Origin: Nitrososphaerota archaeon
Lineage (GTDB): Archaea > Thermoproteota > Nitrososphaeria > Conexivisphaerales > UBA164
Reading direction: 5' to 3'
Assembly (NCBI GenBank): GCA_009903795.1
Contig: WYER01000004.1
Location: 1-40,351, forward strand
Length of the DNA stretch: 40,351 nucleotides
Within the stretch, counting starts at the first letter, position 1. Each line of letters opens with the position of its first letter. Made by a program: the position numbers and the translations under genes. Below the pieces are notes generated by a model. It was not told where the DNA came from and did not search any database. It worked only from the letters and a program-made list of their open reading frames with translations. Below, in pieces: positions 31,337 to 39,352 of the stretch.

Positions 31337-32368
31337 ATGGGAGTAGACCTATCCCCTCTGATAGAAGAGGGTTTAAAACAAGATATACAGCTGGATAACC
31401 TTAACGGTAAGAAACTTTCGATAGATGCCTACAACGCAATCTACCAGTTTCTCACGACGATTAGGGGCGAAGATGGGTCCCCGCTCATGGATTCTCATGG
31501 GAGGATAACTAGTCATTTGAGCGGTCTTTTTTACAGGACGGTTAACTTTATTGAAAAGGGGCTCAAGGTTGTTTACGTTTTTGACGGAAAGCCTCCAGAA
31601 CTTAAAGCAAAGGAGATAGAGGAAAGGAGAAAAATAAGGGAGGAGGCCTTGAAGATGTACGAAGAAGCAAAAGCACAAGGAAACGAAGAACTGATGAAAA
31701 AATTTGCTACAAGAGCCGCTTTCCTTAAAAACTACATGGTAGAGGATTCAAAGATGTTGCTAGATCTAATGGGGGTGCCATGGGTTGAAGCCCCTTCCGA
31801 AGGCGAGGCTCAGGCAGCTTACATGGCAGCTCGCGGAATAACGTGGGGATCTGTGTCGCAGGACTATGATTCTTTGCTATTTGGATCCCCAAGGCTTGTA
31901 CGAAACCTTACTGTATCAGGAAAGAGAAAGCTGCCGAACAAAGATGTATACGTTGATATATCCCCTGAGATGATAGAAACAGAAAAGCTTCTAAAATTTT
32001 ATGGCATAACGAGGGAACAGCTCGTTGACATCGGAATACTTGTTGGTACTGACTTTAACATAGGAATAAAGGGAATAGGTCCAAAGACTGCGCTCAAACT
32101 GATAAAGAAATATGGAAAGATAGAAAACATAAAGGAGGTTCCCAACCTCCAAGAACTTCTTCCTCAGGAAATTCTGTCTGAGGTAAGAAAGATATTCTTG
32201 GAACCCCAGGTAAAGGATATTCAGGGACTTGAATGGAGGCAGCCTGACGAAGAAGGCATTATAAAATTTCTCTGTGATGAAAGGAACTTTTCTGTTGAAA
32301 GGGTTAAGAATGCGCTTGCAAGAATAAAGAAGAGACCGGCCGCGAGCTCTCTTGATCAATGGTTTTAG
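31337..32368 (+). CDS. fen: Flap endonuclease FEN-1
   Basis: Structure-specific nuclease that removes 5' flaps in Okazaki processing and repair. 343 residues. The XPG-N domain includes KKLSIDAYNAIYQF (Asp27, metal ligand) and VYVFDGKPPELK. The XPG-I domain includes EAPSEGEAQAAYMA and VSQDYDSLLFGSPRLV (acidic metal ligands). A helix-hairpin-helix follows (GTDFNIGIKGIGPKTALKLI). The end SSLDQWF is a PCNA-binding box with the first Gln of QxxLxxWF missing. The TATA element TTTAAATTATAAAC lies just before the ATG. It overlaps pcm by 17 bp. Confidence 0.96.
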   Translation: MGVDLSPLIEEGLKQDIQLDNLNGKKLSIDAYNAIYQFLTTIRGEDGSPLMDSHGRITSHLSGLFYRTVNFIEKGLKVVYVFDGKPPELKAKEIEERRKIREEALKMYEEAKAQGNEELMKKFATRAAFLKNYMVEDSKMLLDLMGVPWVEAPSEGEAQAAYMAARGITWGSVSQDYDSLLFGSPRLVRNLTVSGKRKLPNKDVYVDISPEMIETEKLLKFYGITREQLVDIGILVGTDFNIGIKGIGPKTALKLIKKYGKIENIKEVPNLQELLPQEILSEVRKIFLEPQVKDIQGLEWRQPDEEGIIKFLCDERNFSVERVKNALARIKKRPAASSLDQWF

Positions 32369-32984
32369 TTCTAATACTGAGCTGGTTCAATATCTGATAA
32401 AAGATGGATACATAAAAAGCCAAGCAGTAGCCAGAGCCTTCCTTGAAGTGGACAGGGCTGACTTTGTATGGCCTGGAAGTGAAAAGCTAGCGTATGTTGA
32501 TGAACCTCTGGCTTTGGGTGATACAGGGCAGACGATTTCGGCCCCCAGCATGATCGCAATAATGCTCGAAGCGCTTGAGCTAAAGAGGTACGAGCATGTT
32601 CTTGAAATAGGAACAGGAAGCGGCTACAGCGCTGCGCTAATATCTAGGATAATAAACCCAGGTTCAGTTGTAACTGTTGAACTTAACTATAAGCTTTACC
32701 TGTTCGCACGCAAAAACTTGGAAAGGTACAACAACATAATCCCGGTACTAGGTGATGGAAGCAAGGGCTTTCCGCCTTACTCAAAAGAAGAGCTTTACGA
32801 TAAAGCTGTCATCATGGCAGCAGCGCAGAAAATACCGGATGAACTGCTTGCGCAGGTAATGAAGGACGGCTTTGTTCTTGCGCCTGTAGGAGGAAGAGGT
32901 TATCAGAACCTGGTAAAAAAGTGGAAAAATGGAAAGGAGGAGAATTACGGGGGCTGTATATTTGTGCCTTTAAGGTCTTTGTAA
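32352..32984 (+). CDS. pcm: Protein-L-isoaspartate O-methyltransferase
   Basis: Repairs isoaspartyl residues in aged proteins by SAM-dependent methylation. 210 residues. QTISAPSMIAIMLEAL and VLEIGTGSGYSAALIS (SAM-binding motif I) are diagnostic, with PVGGRGYQNLVKK near the end. The TTG start (or a nearby alternative) overlaps fen by 17 bp, so translation is coupled. Repair functions cluster here with fen. Confidence 0.92.
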   Translation: MINGFSSNTELVQYLIKDGYIKSQAVARAFLEVDRADFVWPGSEKLAYVDEPLALGDTGQTISAPSMIAIMLEALELKRYEHVLEIGTGSGYSAALISRIINPGSVVTVELNYKLYLFARKNLERYNNIIPVLGDGSKGFPPYSKEELYDKAVIMAAAQKIPDELLAQVMKDGFVLAPVGGRGYQNLVKKWKNGKEENYGGCIFVPLRSL

Positions 32985-33040
32985 ACACTATGTTCTTATA
33001 GAGGACTTGGAGTTTTAATTTGACTTATGCAGCTTCATTC
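32981..33040 (+). repeat. Diverged copy of the sequence upstream of the 37.1-kb TnpB relic
   Basis: From GTAAACACTATGTTCTTATA onwards, about 60 bp match 37031-37090 (GTAAACTATGCTCTTATAGA, then AGGACTT, GAAGTTTT, TTGACTTA, AGCTTCA) with small gaps. It starts at the end of pcm. Since the 37-kb copy leads into a TnpB C-terminal relic, this is probably a fragment of the same element. Confidence 0.5.
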
Positions 33041-33283
33041 CCTTTAAGGTATTTACCTTTTACTTAGCGGTACTTCTAGTTTATGCATGGCTTTTTGCAT
33101 TATTAATTTTATTTCTGCTTTAAAGGAAGATCTACTAGATTTTTTATATTTTTAACTTAACTCTTCTTGAAAGCGTCTCAAGTGATAAAGATGAGAGCAA
33201 AAAGGCTAATCTTTATATTTTTAGCATTATTTACTTTACTTAAATGCGCGTTGCAGAAATACGGATCTTTTATTTTAAAGGTG

Positions 33284-33643
33284 ATGAGAAGAGTGCCTAG
33301 GCTGTCTATTGTTCATAATGGGAAAGAGATAATTTCTGCAACGCTCGACATTGCAAACCATCCAAAAACGATCAATGAGCTTCTTAGAGCAAACAAGGTT
33401 AAGGCTTTAACCATAAACAGGGGTGACTACTACATGTTCAAAGTGCCTGTAAGGGTGGGGGCTGAAAAGCCTGAAGCTTCGTTTAAAGAAGGGGACATAG
33501 CTTTTGATTATATGGGAGGGTGGCTTATTGTTTTTCTAAAAAATGCAACTTATCCAGTAAAAGCCAACTTTATCGGCAAGGTTGAAAGCAAGGTAGCTGA
33601 ATTAAAACCCGGTACAGAAACAATTATCCTGTTTTTACCTTAG
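33284..33643 (+). CDS. Cyclophilin-like fold protein (cyclophilin_like2-type)
   Basis: 119 residues from ATG 33284. Sequence order: PRLSIVHNGKEIISATLDIANHPKTINEL, then KVPVRVGA, EASFKEGDIAFDYMGGWLIVFL and NFIGKVE. This fits the small cyclophilin-like fold family (formerly DUF369/cyclophilin_like2), whose function is unproven. The frame is open 39 codons upstream (to 33167), but that part reads as a hydrophobic stretch, and AAAGGTG directly precedes the chosen ATG. A GTG at 33281 is an equal alternative. The gene converges on the TrmB gene with a 4-bp overlap. Confidence 0.6.
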   Translation: MRRVPRLSIVHNGKEIISATLDIANHPKTINELLRANKVKALTINRGDYYMFKVPVRVGAEKPEASFKEGDIAFDYMGGWLIVFLKNATYPVKANFIGKVESKVAELKPGTETIILFLP

Positions 33644-34383
33644 ACTATTGTTTCTGCACCTTCCCAGAGGTAGTTAAAATAGCTGTCAGCAAGCATAGCA
33701 AGATAAGGATGGTTTGAAGCTATAGCTGTATAGTCACCTTCGGGCATTGAAAGCATAAGGACAACTGTCCTGGAATCTGATATGACGCCTCCACCAAACA
33801 TCGAATCCCTGGCCCTTACCTCTGCTTTAGGTATCTCTTTTTTTATATAACTTAAAGATTTTGACGAAACGAGTACCTTAACTTTCAGGTCTTTTTTATC
33901 TGAAAGAGAATCTTTCAAACCTTTAAAAAAGCTTTGCGTAGGTTCAAAAGGTAATGCTATTTTCGCTTCTTCTTTTGCAAGCTTAACCGCTTCGATTACT
34001 GTTTCCATAACAGCCATGTAGCCGTTAACAAGCCAGACATCTGACTTCTCAGTTATCCCCCTTGAATTGTAAACCGGTCTAACCGAGCTTTCTATAAAAG
34101 ATTCAAACTCTTCTAAGTCGCTTTTAACCTTCTCTTTGAACCTCATAAGTATCTCATCAGGAGAAGCGAGGTAGTATCTAGAAGGCCAAGATTTTTCTTC
34201 TTTTATCCACTTCATTTCTGCTAGCTTCTTTAAAGAAATGTAAATCTTTGGATAAGGGACATGAGAGTACCTAGAGATCTCCTTAGCAGTCATTAAACCG
34301 CCGTTCAAAAGAGCCTGAAATACCTTGACATCATATGAAGTAAGCCCAAGCTTCAAAAGAACTCGAAAACGGTCCTCCACCAT
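33640..34383 (-). CDS. TrmB-family transcriptional regulator
   Basis: 247 residues. The winged helix comprises YDVKVFQALLNGGLMTAKEISRYSHVPYPKIYISLKKLAEMKWIKEE (about 18-65). A C-terminal domain includes VMETVIEAVKLAKEEAKIALPF and SRTVVLMLSM, like the effector half of TrmB. The start follows the stop of the upstream gene with no gap (TAAATG), so the two are co-translated. Target unknown. Confidence 0.8.
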   Translation of the reverse strand: MVEDRFRVLLKLGLTSYDVKVFQALLNGGLMTAKEISRYSHVPYPKIYISLKKLAEMKWIKEEKSWPSRYYLASPDEILMRFKEKVKSDLEEFESFIESSVRPVYNSRGITEKSDVWLVNGYMAVMETVIEAVKLAKEEAKIALPFEPTQSFFKGLKDSLSDKKDLKVKVLVSSKSLSYIKKEIPKAEVRARDSMFGGGVISDSRTVVLMLSMPEGDYTAIASNHPYLAMLADSYFNYLWEGAETIV

Positions 34384-34935
34384 TTATCTTAGTTTTTCGA
34401 TCACGCTTAAAGCTTTTACCGAATCTTTTCTGGGCATTATAAAGTAAACGTTCCTATCAAACCTGAATGCGTGAAGAAGGTTGACATTAAGTGCGTTGAA
34501 CACCATTATCAGAGGATGATATGGCACTTCGTGCTTTGCTCCAACGAACTTGACCTTGAGAAGTACAAGCTCGCTCGTTGAGTTGCCCCCTTTGACTATT
34601 GCTTTGATCTTTCCTTCATCCATGACGGCCATTATCAGCCTTGTAAAATCCACACTACTGAACTCATCCGGAGTGTATGTGACCTCGCTTATGCCGGTTT
34701 CAAGCTCAACTTCCGTACCTGACGTCGATACTGTGTAAGATTCTTTTTTTCTTGCGCTAAGCTTGGTCAGAGCTTTTTCGATCGTGTTAAGCTTTACATC
34801 TTTTCCGGTCATCGAATCCACTGCGCTCTTTATTTCTCTGGCCATGGCGTTGAGGTTGGCGAGGCCGCTCGAAAGGAGTATTTGGTAAAGGACGTTTTCA
34901 TCCACTATCTTTTTTACAGCTTCTGTTACTTTCAC
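34384..34935 (-). CDS. Conserved-looking archaeal protein of unknown function
   Basis: I do not recognise this 183-residue protein. The N-terminal half is helical (NLNAMAREIKSAVDSMTGKDVKLNTIEKAL), resembling a helix-turn-helix. The C-terminal half has FTRLIMAVMDEGKIKAIVKGG and ALNVNLLHAFRFDRNVYFIM, which look like repeated beta-alpha units of an ACT-like domain. This matches some archaeal HTH plus ligand-domain regulators. A GTG start with ATTATATAAAT about 25 nt upstream suggests a leaderless promoter. It is the first gene of a two-gene operon with the TrmB-like regulator. Confidence 0.6.
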   Translation of the reverse strand: MKVTEAVKKIVDENVLYQILLSSGLANLNAMAREIKSAVDSMTGKDVKLNTIEKALTKLSARKKESYTVSTSGTEVELETGISEVTYTPDEFSSVDFTRLIMAVMDEGKIKAIVKGGNSTSELVLLKVKFVGAKHEVPYHPLIMVFNALNVNLLHAFRFDRNVYFIMPRKDSVKALSVIEKLR

Positions 34936-35013
34936 AAAAATGATATGAGTGATGATTTATATAATTTTTTTGAAATTTTTTCTAAAAATTTATTTATTTT
35001 CAAAGTAATCCAT

Positions 35014-36069
35014 TTATGAAAGGTAATCGAGAAGACTTCCTTCTTTCTTTTCAAAACGGGAAACCTTAACAGCGACCCTCCTGATCTTTTTCCCTCCAGA
35101 GACAGCTTCTATAGATCTGAGGAGCTCTAAAGCTGAAGAAAGCAGCTCTTCAAATGAGCTAACATGATACTTAAAAGTTTTTGACCTTGTCCTCGCAGTA
35201 AGGTCATCAAAGACTACTATTACGCCAACTTCTCTGAAAGATTTACCTCCAAGCCTTTCGTAAAGCTTTCTCGCAGCTTCAGCAAGGGCTTCTTCTGGAG
35301 TCTTTCCCTTAAGGGAAACGAACTTTTCGAACTCTTTCCTTTTCCTTTCAAGCTCGAGCTTTCTTTCATCTATGCCTCTCAGAAAGTTGTATATCATGAT
35401 GCCTTTCTTTTCTCCGAAGAGCTTTATCAGGTCTTCTACCCTAAGCCTCCTTGCCTCGATTATAGTTTTTATGCCAAGGGAGCCAAGCTTTTCTGCAGTC
35501 TTGCGACCGATGTAGGGAATCTCTTCCAGCTTTGAAGACTCAAGAAAGGAATCAACCTCTTCAGGAGCAACTACCATAAGACCATCTGGTTTGGCTTTAT
35601 CGGAAGCCATCTTGGCAATTAGTTTGTTGGGGCCTATTCCCACAGTGCACTTTATTCCTCCCGCCTCCTTTACTATCTGTTTAATTCTGATCCCTGCCGT
35701 TTCAGCTTCTGCTTTACCCAGCTCGCCTAAATCAATATAAGCTTCGTCTATGCTTGCCTGCTCAACAGCCCTGAACTCTTCCCTTAGCTTGTTCATTATT
35801 GAACTGCTTACCTGTTGGTAATGAGATATATCGACAGGAAGGATGACGATATCAGGCGCTAAAGATTTTGCCTTTGAAACTGACATGCCAGATTTTATGC
35901 CGAACTTCCTGGCAACATAGTTTGCAGAAGCAACAGCGCCTGAACCCTCGCCTGTAAGCATGCAGACCGCTATCGGCCTGCCTCTATATTCAGGATGCCT
36001 TAGCTCTTCACACTGAGCGTAAAAGTAATCAAAATCGACAAGAGCTATAGCCTTGAACCTTTCAGCCAA
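35014..36069 (-). CDS. dinB: Y-family DNA polymerase IV (Dpo4/Dbh-like)
   Basis: Translesion polymerase, 351 residues. Catalytic carboxylates are in VDFDYFYAQCEE (Asp12, Asp14) and QASIDEAYID (Asp108, Glu109). Palm, fingers, thumb (GIGPNKLIAKMASD, PYIGRKTAEKLGSLGI helix-hairpin-helix) and little-finger domains are all in order. The C-terminal EGSLLDYLS may be a degenerate PCNA box. The TTG start lies about 25 nt after TTTTTATAC on the minus strand, a leaderless promoter. Confidence 0.95.
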   Translation of the reverse strand: MAERFKAIALVDFDYFYAQCEELRHPEYRGRPIAVCMLTGEGSGAVASANYVARKFGIKSGMSVSKAKSLAPDIVILPVDISHYQQVSSSIMNKLREEFRAVEQASIDEAYIDLGELGKAEAETAGIRIKQIVKEAGGIKCTVGIGPNKLIAKMASDKAKPDGLMVVAPEEVDSFLESSKLEEIPYIGRKTAEKLGSLGIKTIIEARRLRVEDLIKLFGEKKGIMIYNFLRGIDERKLELERKRKEFEKFVSLKGKTPEEALAEAARKLYERLGGKSFREVGVIVVFDDLTARTRSKTFKYHVSSFEELLSSALELLRSIEAVSGGKKIRRVAVKVSRFEKKEGSLLDYLS

Positions 36070-36487
36070 TCTATATTTATTTGTGTACGCATGTATAAAA
36101 ACAAAACCAGGAAAGTTAACAAGTTAATTTGTCATAGTCAGCAGTTTCAAAATAAGTAGGTTTATACATATTACTGGGTGTGAACGCTTTGGTTTGCACA
36201 AGCAGTAAGGTGGCAACAAAGTCTCCTTCCATAACAGTAGATTAAAACTTTTGTTTATGTTTATGATTTGCTATTACAACAGATTTTAAACGCTATGTTT
36301 GCCCAAAAACTTTAGGCAAGCTATCAAATTGTTCTGATTAACTTAAATTATCCTTAATGTGTAATAAGTATTTTTTTACTAATGTTAGATCGCAGGATTG
36401 TTTAATGGTTTTTTATAAAATTAAAGGCAATTCTTGCAATAAAAAGTTTTGATCTACAAGTGCAGGCAAGACTTGTCGCTCTCTTTA
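36070..36487. other. 418-bp gap with a dispersed-repeat copy
   Basis: Contains the dinB promoter at its left edge and, at about 36235-36415, the second copy of the repeat seen at 22000-22165. The right edge, downstream of nob1, has a short inverted repeat (ACAAGT and ACTTGT near 36456-36476) that could act in termination. No plausible gene. Confidence 0.6.
36235..36415 (+). repeat. Dispersed degenerate repeat, copy 2
   Basis: Diverged match to 22000-22165 in the same orientation. Shared order: AAAACTTTTGTT, TTTATGAT, GATTTTAAA, TTAGGCAAGCTATC, TGATTAA, TTACTAATG, ATCGCAGGAT, TTTAATGGTTTT. Neither copy has terminal repeats that I can define. Confidence 0.55.
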
Positions 36488-36970
36488 TCAAACCTGAGAG
36501 GCACTTTTGAGCTTTCTTTTTACTTTACCACCACATACTGGACACACTTCAAGCCTTATTTTATAGACCCGACCGCAGGAAGCGCACCTGTAAACCCAAG
36601 TGTACTTTTTCTTTATACTTTTAACTTTAACACCCTCAAAATTTATTCCAATGTTGCTGAGCACGTTTTGAAGCTCATAGTCATCAGTGTAAACTATAGA
36701 ATCATTGCCAAGCTTTTTCACGAGTGCAATAATAGAGATATCAGCTTCTGAGAGCTTTTCAGAATTGTTGATTTCTTTTCTTTCTTTTTTTATTTCTTCC
36801 TCACTTATTTCTATTACTTTAAGCTTCCCAGATCTGATAAAGCTGTTAACTATCTCCCTCTCTACAGGAGATTTTACCTCATCGAGAACGTTATATGTTG
36901 TGTAAAAAGTCTCGCCATTTATTATTGTTATCCTGAAAAGGCCTGCTGCGTCTAAAACCCTTTTTACCAT
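36488..36970 (-). CDS. nob1: Endoribonuclease Nob1 (PIN domain plus zinc ribbon)
   Basis: Cuts the 3' end of pre-16S rRNA in small-subunit maturation. 160 residues. The PIN domain opens with VLDAAGLFR (first acidic Asp), has KLSEADISIIALVKKLG and VYTDDYELQNVL (the other acidic residues). A zinc ribbon then closes the protein: YRCASCGRVYKI and EVCPVCGGKV. This order and length match archaeal Nob1. The neighbouring gap to the right is full of element debris. It is transcribed in the same direction as dinB but has its own upstream region. Confidence 0.9.
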   Translation of the reverse strand: MVKRVLDAAGLFRITIINGETFYTTYNVLDEVKSPVEREIVNSFIRSGKLKVIEISEEEIKKERKEINNSEKLSEADISIIALVKKLGNDSIVYTDDYELQNVLSNIGINFEGVKVKSIKKKYTWVYRCASCGRVYKIRLEVCPVCGGKVKRKLKSASQV

Positions 36971-37402
36971 TGATAAAAATTCTATTCATGATGTTCAAAA
37001 ATGCTGCGCTTTTTTTAAACGATAATAAAGGTAAACTATGCTCTTATAGAGGACTTTGAAGTTTTCAGTTGACTTAAGATGTAGCTTCAGCAATCGTAAT
37101 ATTGAAGGAGGGGCTTTCCCTATGGAACGTAGGGGAGACGCCGGGGGTGAAAACGCCTCTGTGATTGTGGAATACTTTTCAAGTATTCCACACGTAAGCG
37201 TATCGATGAACCGGGAAAACCCAACCGCGAGGGCGTGGTAGTTTACCGCTCTTGACATCTGATTTTTGGGATTTCAAATCCTCGTGCCGGCACCTTAACT
37301 ACATTTGCTAATAATTTCGGACATTTTTCTGGATAAGAATAACTACCAAAAGAGTAAGGATTTGCTAACAATAATTACTATAAATCATGTATGTTTAAGC
37401 TT
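36971..37402. other. 432-bp gap: TnpB 3'-end relic and tRNA-like fragment
   Basis: Between nob1 and the two-TM gene. From 37031 the plus strand carries a decayed TnpB 3' end, a perfect 12-bp hairpin (37166-37192), and an element-end-like sequence up to about 37247. A 22-base tRNA 3'-end-like fragment follows at 37273-37294. The last 100 bp show nothing recognisable. Confidence 0.6.
37031..37247 (+). mobile_element. Decayed IS200/IS605 element, 3' end of tnpB and right end
   Basis: Frame 37056-37241 reads CSFSNRNIEGGAFPMERRGD, then GENASVIVEYFS, and ends TARAW just before TAG. The N-x-x-IxxGG-x-PMERR pattern resembles the region after the zinc finger in TnpB proteins. The DNA just past the stop (GGTAGTTTACC) resembles the right-end hairpin of these elements. 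The hairpin at 37166-37192 falls in the tnpB 3' part from which the omega RNA guide is made. No start and no RuvC motif, so it is a relic. Confidence 0.5.
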
Positions 37403-37951
37403 TTATATTTCTCCGAAACGATACTTATGTGTCTCTATCTTACTCCTTAAATTGTCAACCAACATTTTAGTCTCAAAGCTTATACTTTCCTCCTCCATAG
37501 CCTCCTCAGCCCTTGCCAGATACTCCTTAGCCCTCAAGTAGAGCTCTTTGTTATCATAAGCTACAGCGTTTTGCAAATACATCATGCCTAGCATGGCCAA
37601 CTGCTTAATATATTCCTCACCCTTAACAAACTTGAGATTAGCCTCAAAGCTCCTTATATATTTTTCATCGATAGGCTGCCCACTATCTGTTAAGATTGTA
37701 ATTGTGATTGATCTCCTTTTCATGAAGGGAGTGATAAGATTGCGACTCTGAAGATATTTCCTAAAGTATATTCCTGTGATTATAAATACTACTATTGGAA
37801 TTATCGTACTCAGGGTATTAGCTAAAGTTACATTGTACAATAAATAGTAAGGGATCGAAAAAGACACTACAACAGCTATGGCTGTAGGGAAACCTATAAA
37901 CAGCAATGCTAAACCAAGCCATTTCAAAAAAGATAACTTCTTTCCCTCCAT
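37403..37951 (-). CDS. Two-TM protein with helical cytoplasmic domain
   Basis: 182 residues, function unknown. Two membrane segments at about 11-33 (LGLALLFIGFPTAIAVVVSFSI, partly) and 42-61 (LANTLSTIIPIVVFIITGIY) precede a soluble domain. That domain has helical repeats (EEYIKQLAMLGMMYLQNAVAYDN and ELYLRAKEYLARAEEAMEEE) resembling a short TPR-like pair. A TATA-like TTATAAATAAATTT lies about 25 nt before the ATG on the minus strand. Flanked by gaps of 400-500 bp on both sides, so it is monocistronic. Confidence 0.6.
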   Translation of the reverse strand: MEGKKLSFLKWLGLALLFIGFPTAIAVVVSFSIPYYLLYNVTLANTLSTIIPIVVFIITGIYFRKYLQSRNLITPFMKRRSITITILTDSGQPIDEKYIRSFEANLKFVKGEEYIKQLAMLGMMYLQNAVAYDNKELYLRAKEYLARAEEAMEEESISFETKMLVDNLRSKIETHKYRFGEI

Positions 37952-38483
37952 AAATCTTCTATTTGTTAAATTTATTTATAAAGTATAAAATTTTATTATA
38001 TTAGCAACATAAACCAGATTTCTGGCGTATATATTCACTACCTAATCCGCAAGCACTTGCTACTCTTAATGGTATAATTCATTGTAGTGAAAGTTAATTC
38101 ATCACAAGAAGGTATGCATATCATTATACAAACACAGTAGATAATGGATTCTCAATAAATATTAAACAAACACCACTATAAGCTTTATCGCATGCCACGC
38201 CTTCAGCTAGCAATCCACATAGTACCAAAATTATTGCTTTATATATTTCGCATTCTATCGGATTTGGGTCCTTTCCTTCTTCACTCTTTTGTTGCAAAGG
38301 GTAAGGTTAGTATAGCTTATCTGGTAAAGTTTTAATAATGCTCTTCTATGTTAGGATACAGAAAGATTTATGTTAAATGTGAAACTTGTTATTTTCAAAA
38401 TATTAAATAAGTTAATAAATTGACTGCATTTGTTTGACAAAATGCGAAGTCTTTATTAATTGTTTTATTTAAATGATTATTAT
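37952..38483. other. 532-bp gap, mostly without recognisable content
   Basis: On the minus strand a 57-codon frame (TTG at 38297 to stop at 38124) reads PNPIECEIYKAIILVLCGLLAEG. It has a hydrophobic centre, but without a start-region signal it is only a weak candidate. The right edge holds TTTATTAA (about 38452-38459), the probable promoter of the tRNA-binding-domain gene. Otherwise A/T-rich with nothing identified. Confidence 0.4.
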
Positions 38484-38813
38484 ATGGAAAGGATTAGCTT
38501 CGATGAATTTCAAAAGATCTCAATCAAAGTTGGAAAGGTAAAGGAAGCTTTCCGGATAGAAAATTCGAAAAAGCTGCTGAGGGTCCTGATAGATCTTGGA
38601 GAAGAGGGAACAAAACAAGCCGTTGCTGGCATAAGCAAATACTATACGCCTGAAAGCCTTGTAGGCAAAACTGTAATTGTTGTAACAAACCTCGAACCAA
38701 AAACTATAGCGGGATATACCTCAGAAGTAATGCTGCTGGCCGCTTTTAACGATATAGACCTTTCTCTTTTGACGACTGACAAAGAGATGCCCCCCGGAAC
38801 AAAGGTTTCGTAG
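38484..38813 (+). CDS. tRNA-binding (EMAP/MetRS-beta-like) domain protein
   Basis: 109 residues from ATG 38484. One OB-fold tRNA-binding domain: FDEFQKISIKVGKVKEAFRIENSKKLLRVLIDLG, then QAVAGISKYYTPESLVGKTVIVVTNLEP, and TSEVMLLAA. This is the standalone Trbp111/MetRS C-terminal domain, which binds tRNA as a dimer and may assist MetRS in trans. The frame extends eight codons upstream to 38460, but the later ATG is placed about 25 nt after TTTATTAA, as in other leaderless genes here. Confidence 0.85.
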   Translation: MERISFDEFQKISIKVGKVKEAFRIENSKKLLRVLIDLGEEGTKQAVAGISKYYTPESLVGKTVIVVTNLEPKTIAGYTSEVMLLAAFNDIDLSLLTTDKEMPPGTKVS

Positions 38814-38858
38814 GAAACAGGAAAAATTTAATAAACAGCTCTATATTTTTATTTCAAG

Positions 38859-39305
38859 ATGGTAAAAACTGGCAAAAACTTTCTGAACAAAGGAGTGATA
38901 AAGCTGCTGATTCTTGACTCTTTATACGATAAAGAAGCTCATGGTTATGAAATAATAAAGAAGATAGGGCAAAAGTTTCACGGTATTTATGAACCGAGCC
39001 CTGGCATTATCTATCCTACACTTGAACTTCTTGTAGATCAGGAGCTCGTTAAAGAAAAAGTGGTTAACGGTAAAAAAATATACTCTATTACTGAAAAAGG
39101 AAAGAAGATGAGGGATGATGGCCTTCAGGCGCTCAACTCCTTTTTGAATAAGAAAATTACTCCAAACGAAAGAGTTAAGGTTATCGAGATGATTTTAAAG
39201 TTAAGGCACGCGATTTACGAAAAGCTTTATACGATTGACGATAAAAAGCTGAAAGAGCTTTATGCAGCTCTCCAAGAACTTTACGATAAGATAAAAGAGT
39301 TGTAA
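38859..39305 (+). CDS. PadR-family transcriptional regulator
   Basis: 148 residues. The winged helix has KLLILDSLYDKEAHGYEIIKKI and YEPSPGIIYPTLELLVDQELVKEK (about 13-60), the PadR signature, plus a helical tail (ELYAALQELYDKIKEL). The ATG lies about 25 nt after AAATTTAATAAAC, a leaderless promoter. No exporter follows. The next gene on the right is convergent, so its target is elsewhere or it regulates itself only. Confidence 0.85.
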   Translation: MVKTGKNFLNKGVIKLLILDSLYDKEAHGYEIIKKIGQKFHGIYEPSPGIIYPTLELLVDQELVKEKVVNGKKIYSITEKGKKMRDDGLQALNSFLNKKITPNERVKVIEMILKLRHAIYEKLYTIDDKKLKELYAALQELYDKIKEL

Positions 39306-39352
39306 AAAGCGCGTTAATTTATAAAAACCAGATTTGGCCTAACCTGCTTAGG

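Noticed and set aside
33167-33283. N-terminal extension with a membrane segment on the cyclophilin-like protein
   Set aside because: The family's fold starts at about residue 42 of that frame, and AAAGGTG directly precedes an in-frame ATG. A membrane-anchored form is not excluded.
37205-37295. A complete tRNA gene ending at 37294
   Set aside because: The T-loop and 3' acceptor look real, but the anticodon stem does not pair, the T-stem 5' strand does not match, and there is no GCCGGCA 5' strand.
38124-38297. 57-codon minus-strand ORF in the 38-kb gap
   Set aside because: TTG start without a promoter or ribosome site that I can point to, and no recognised family; kept only as a weak candidate in the gap note.
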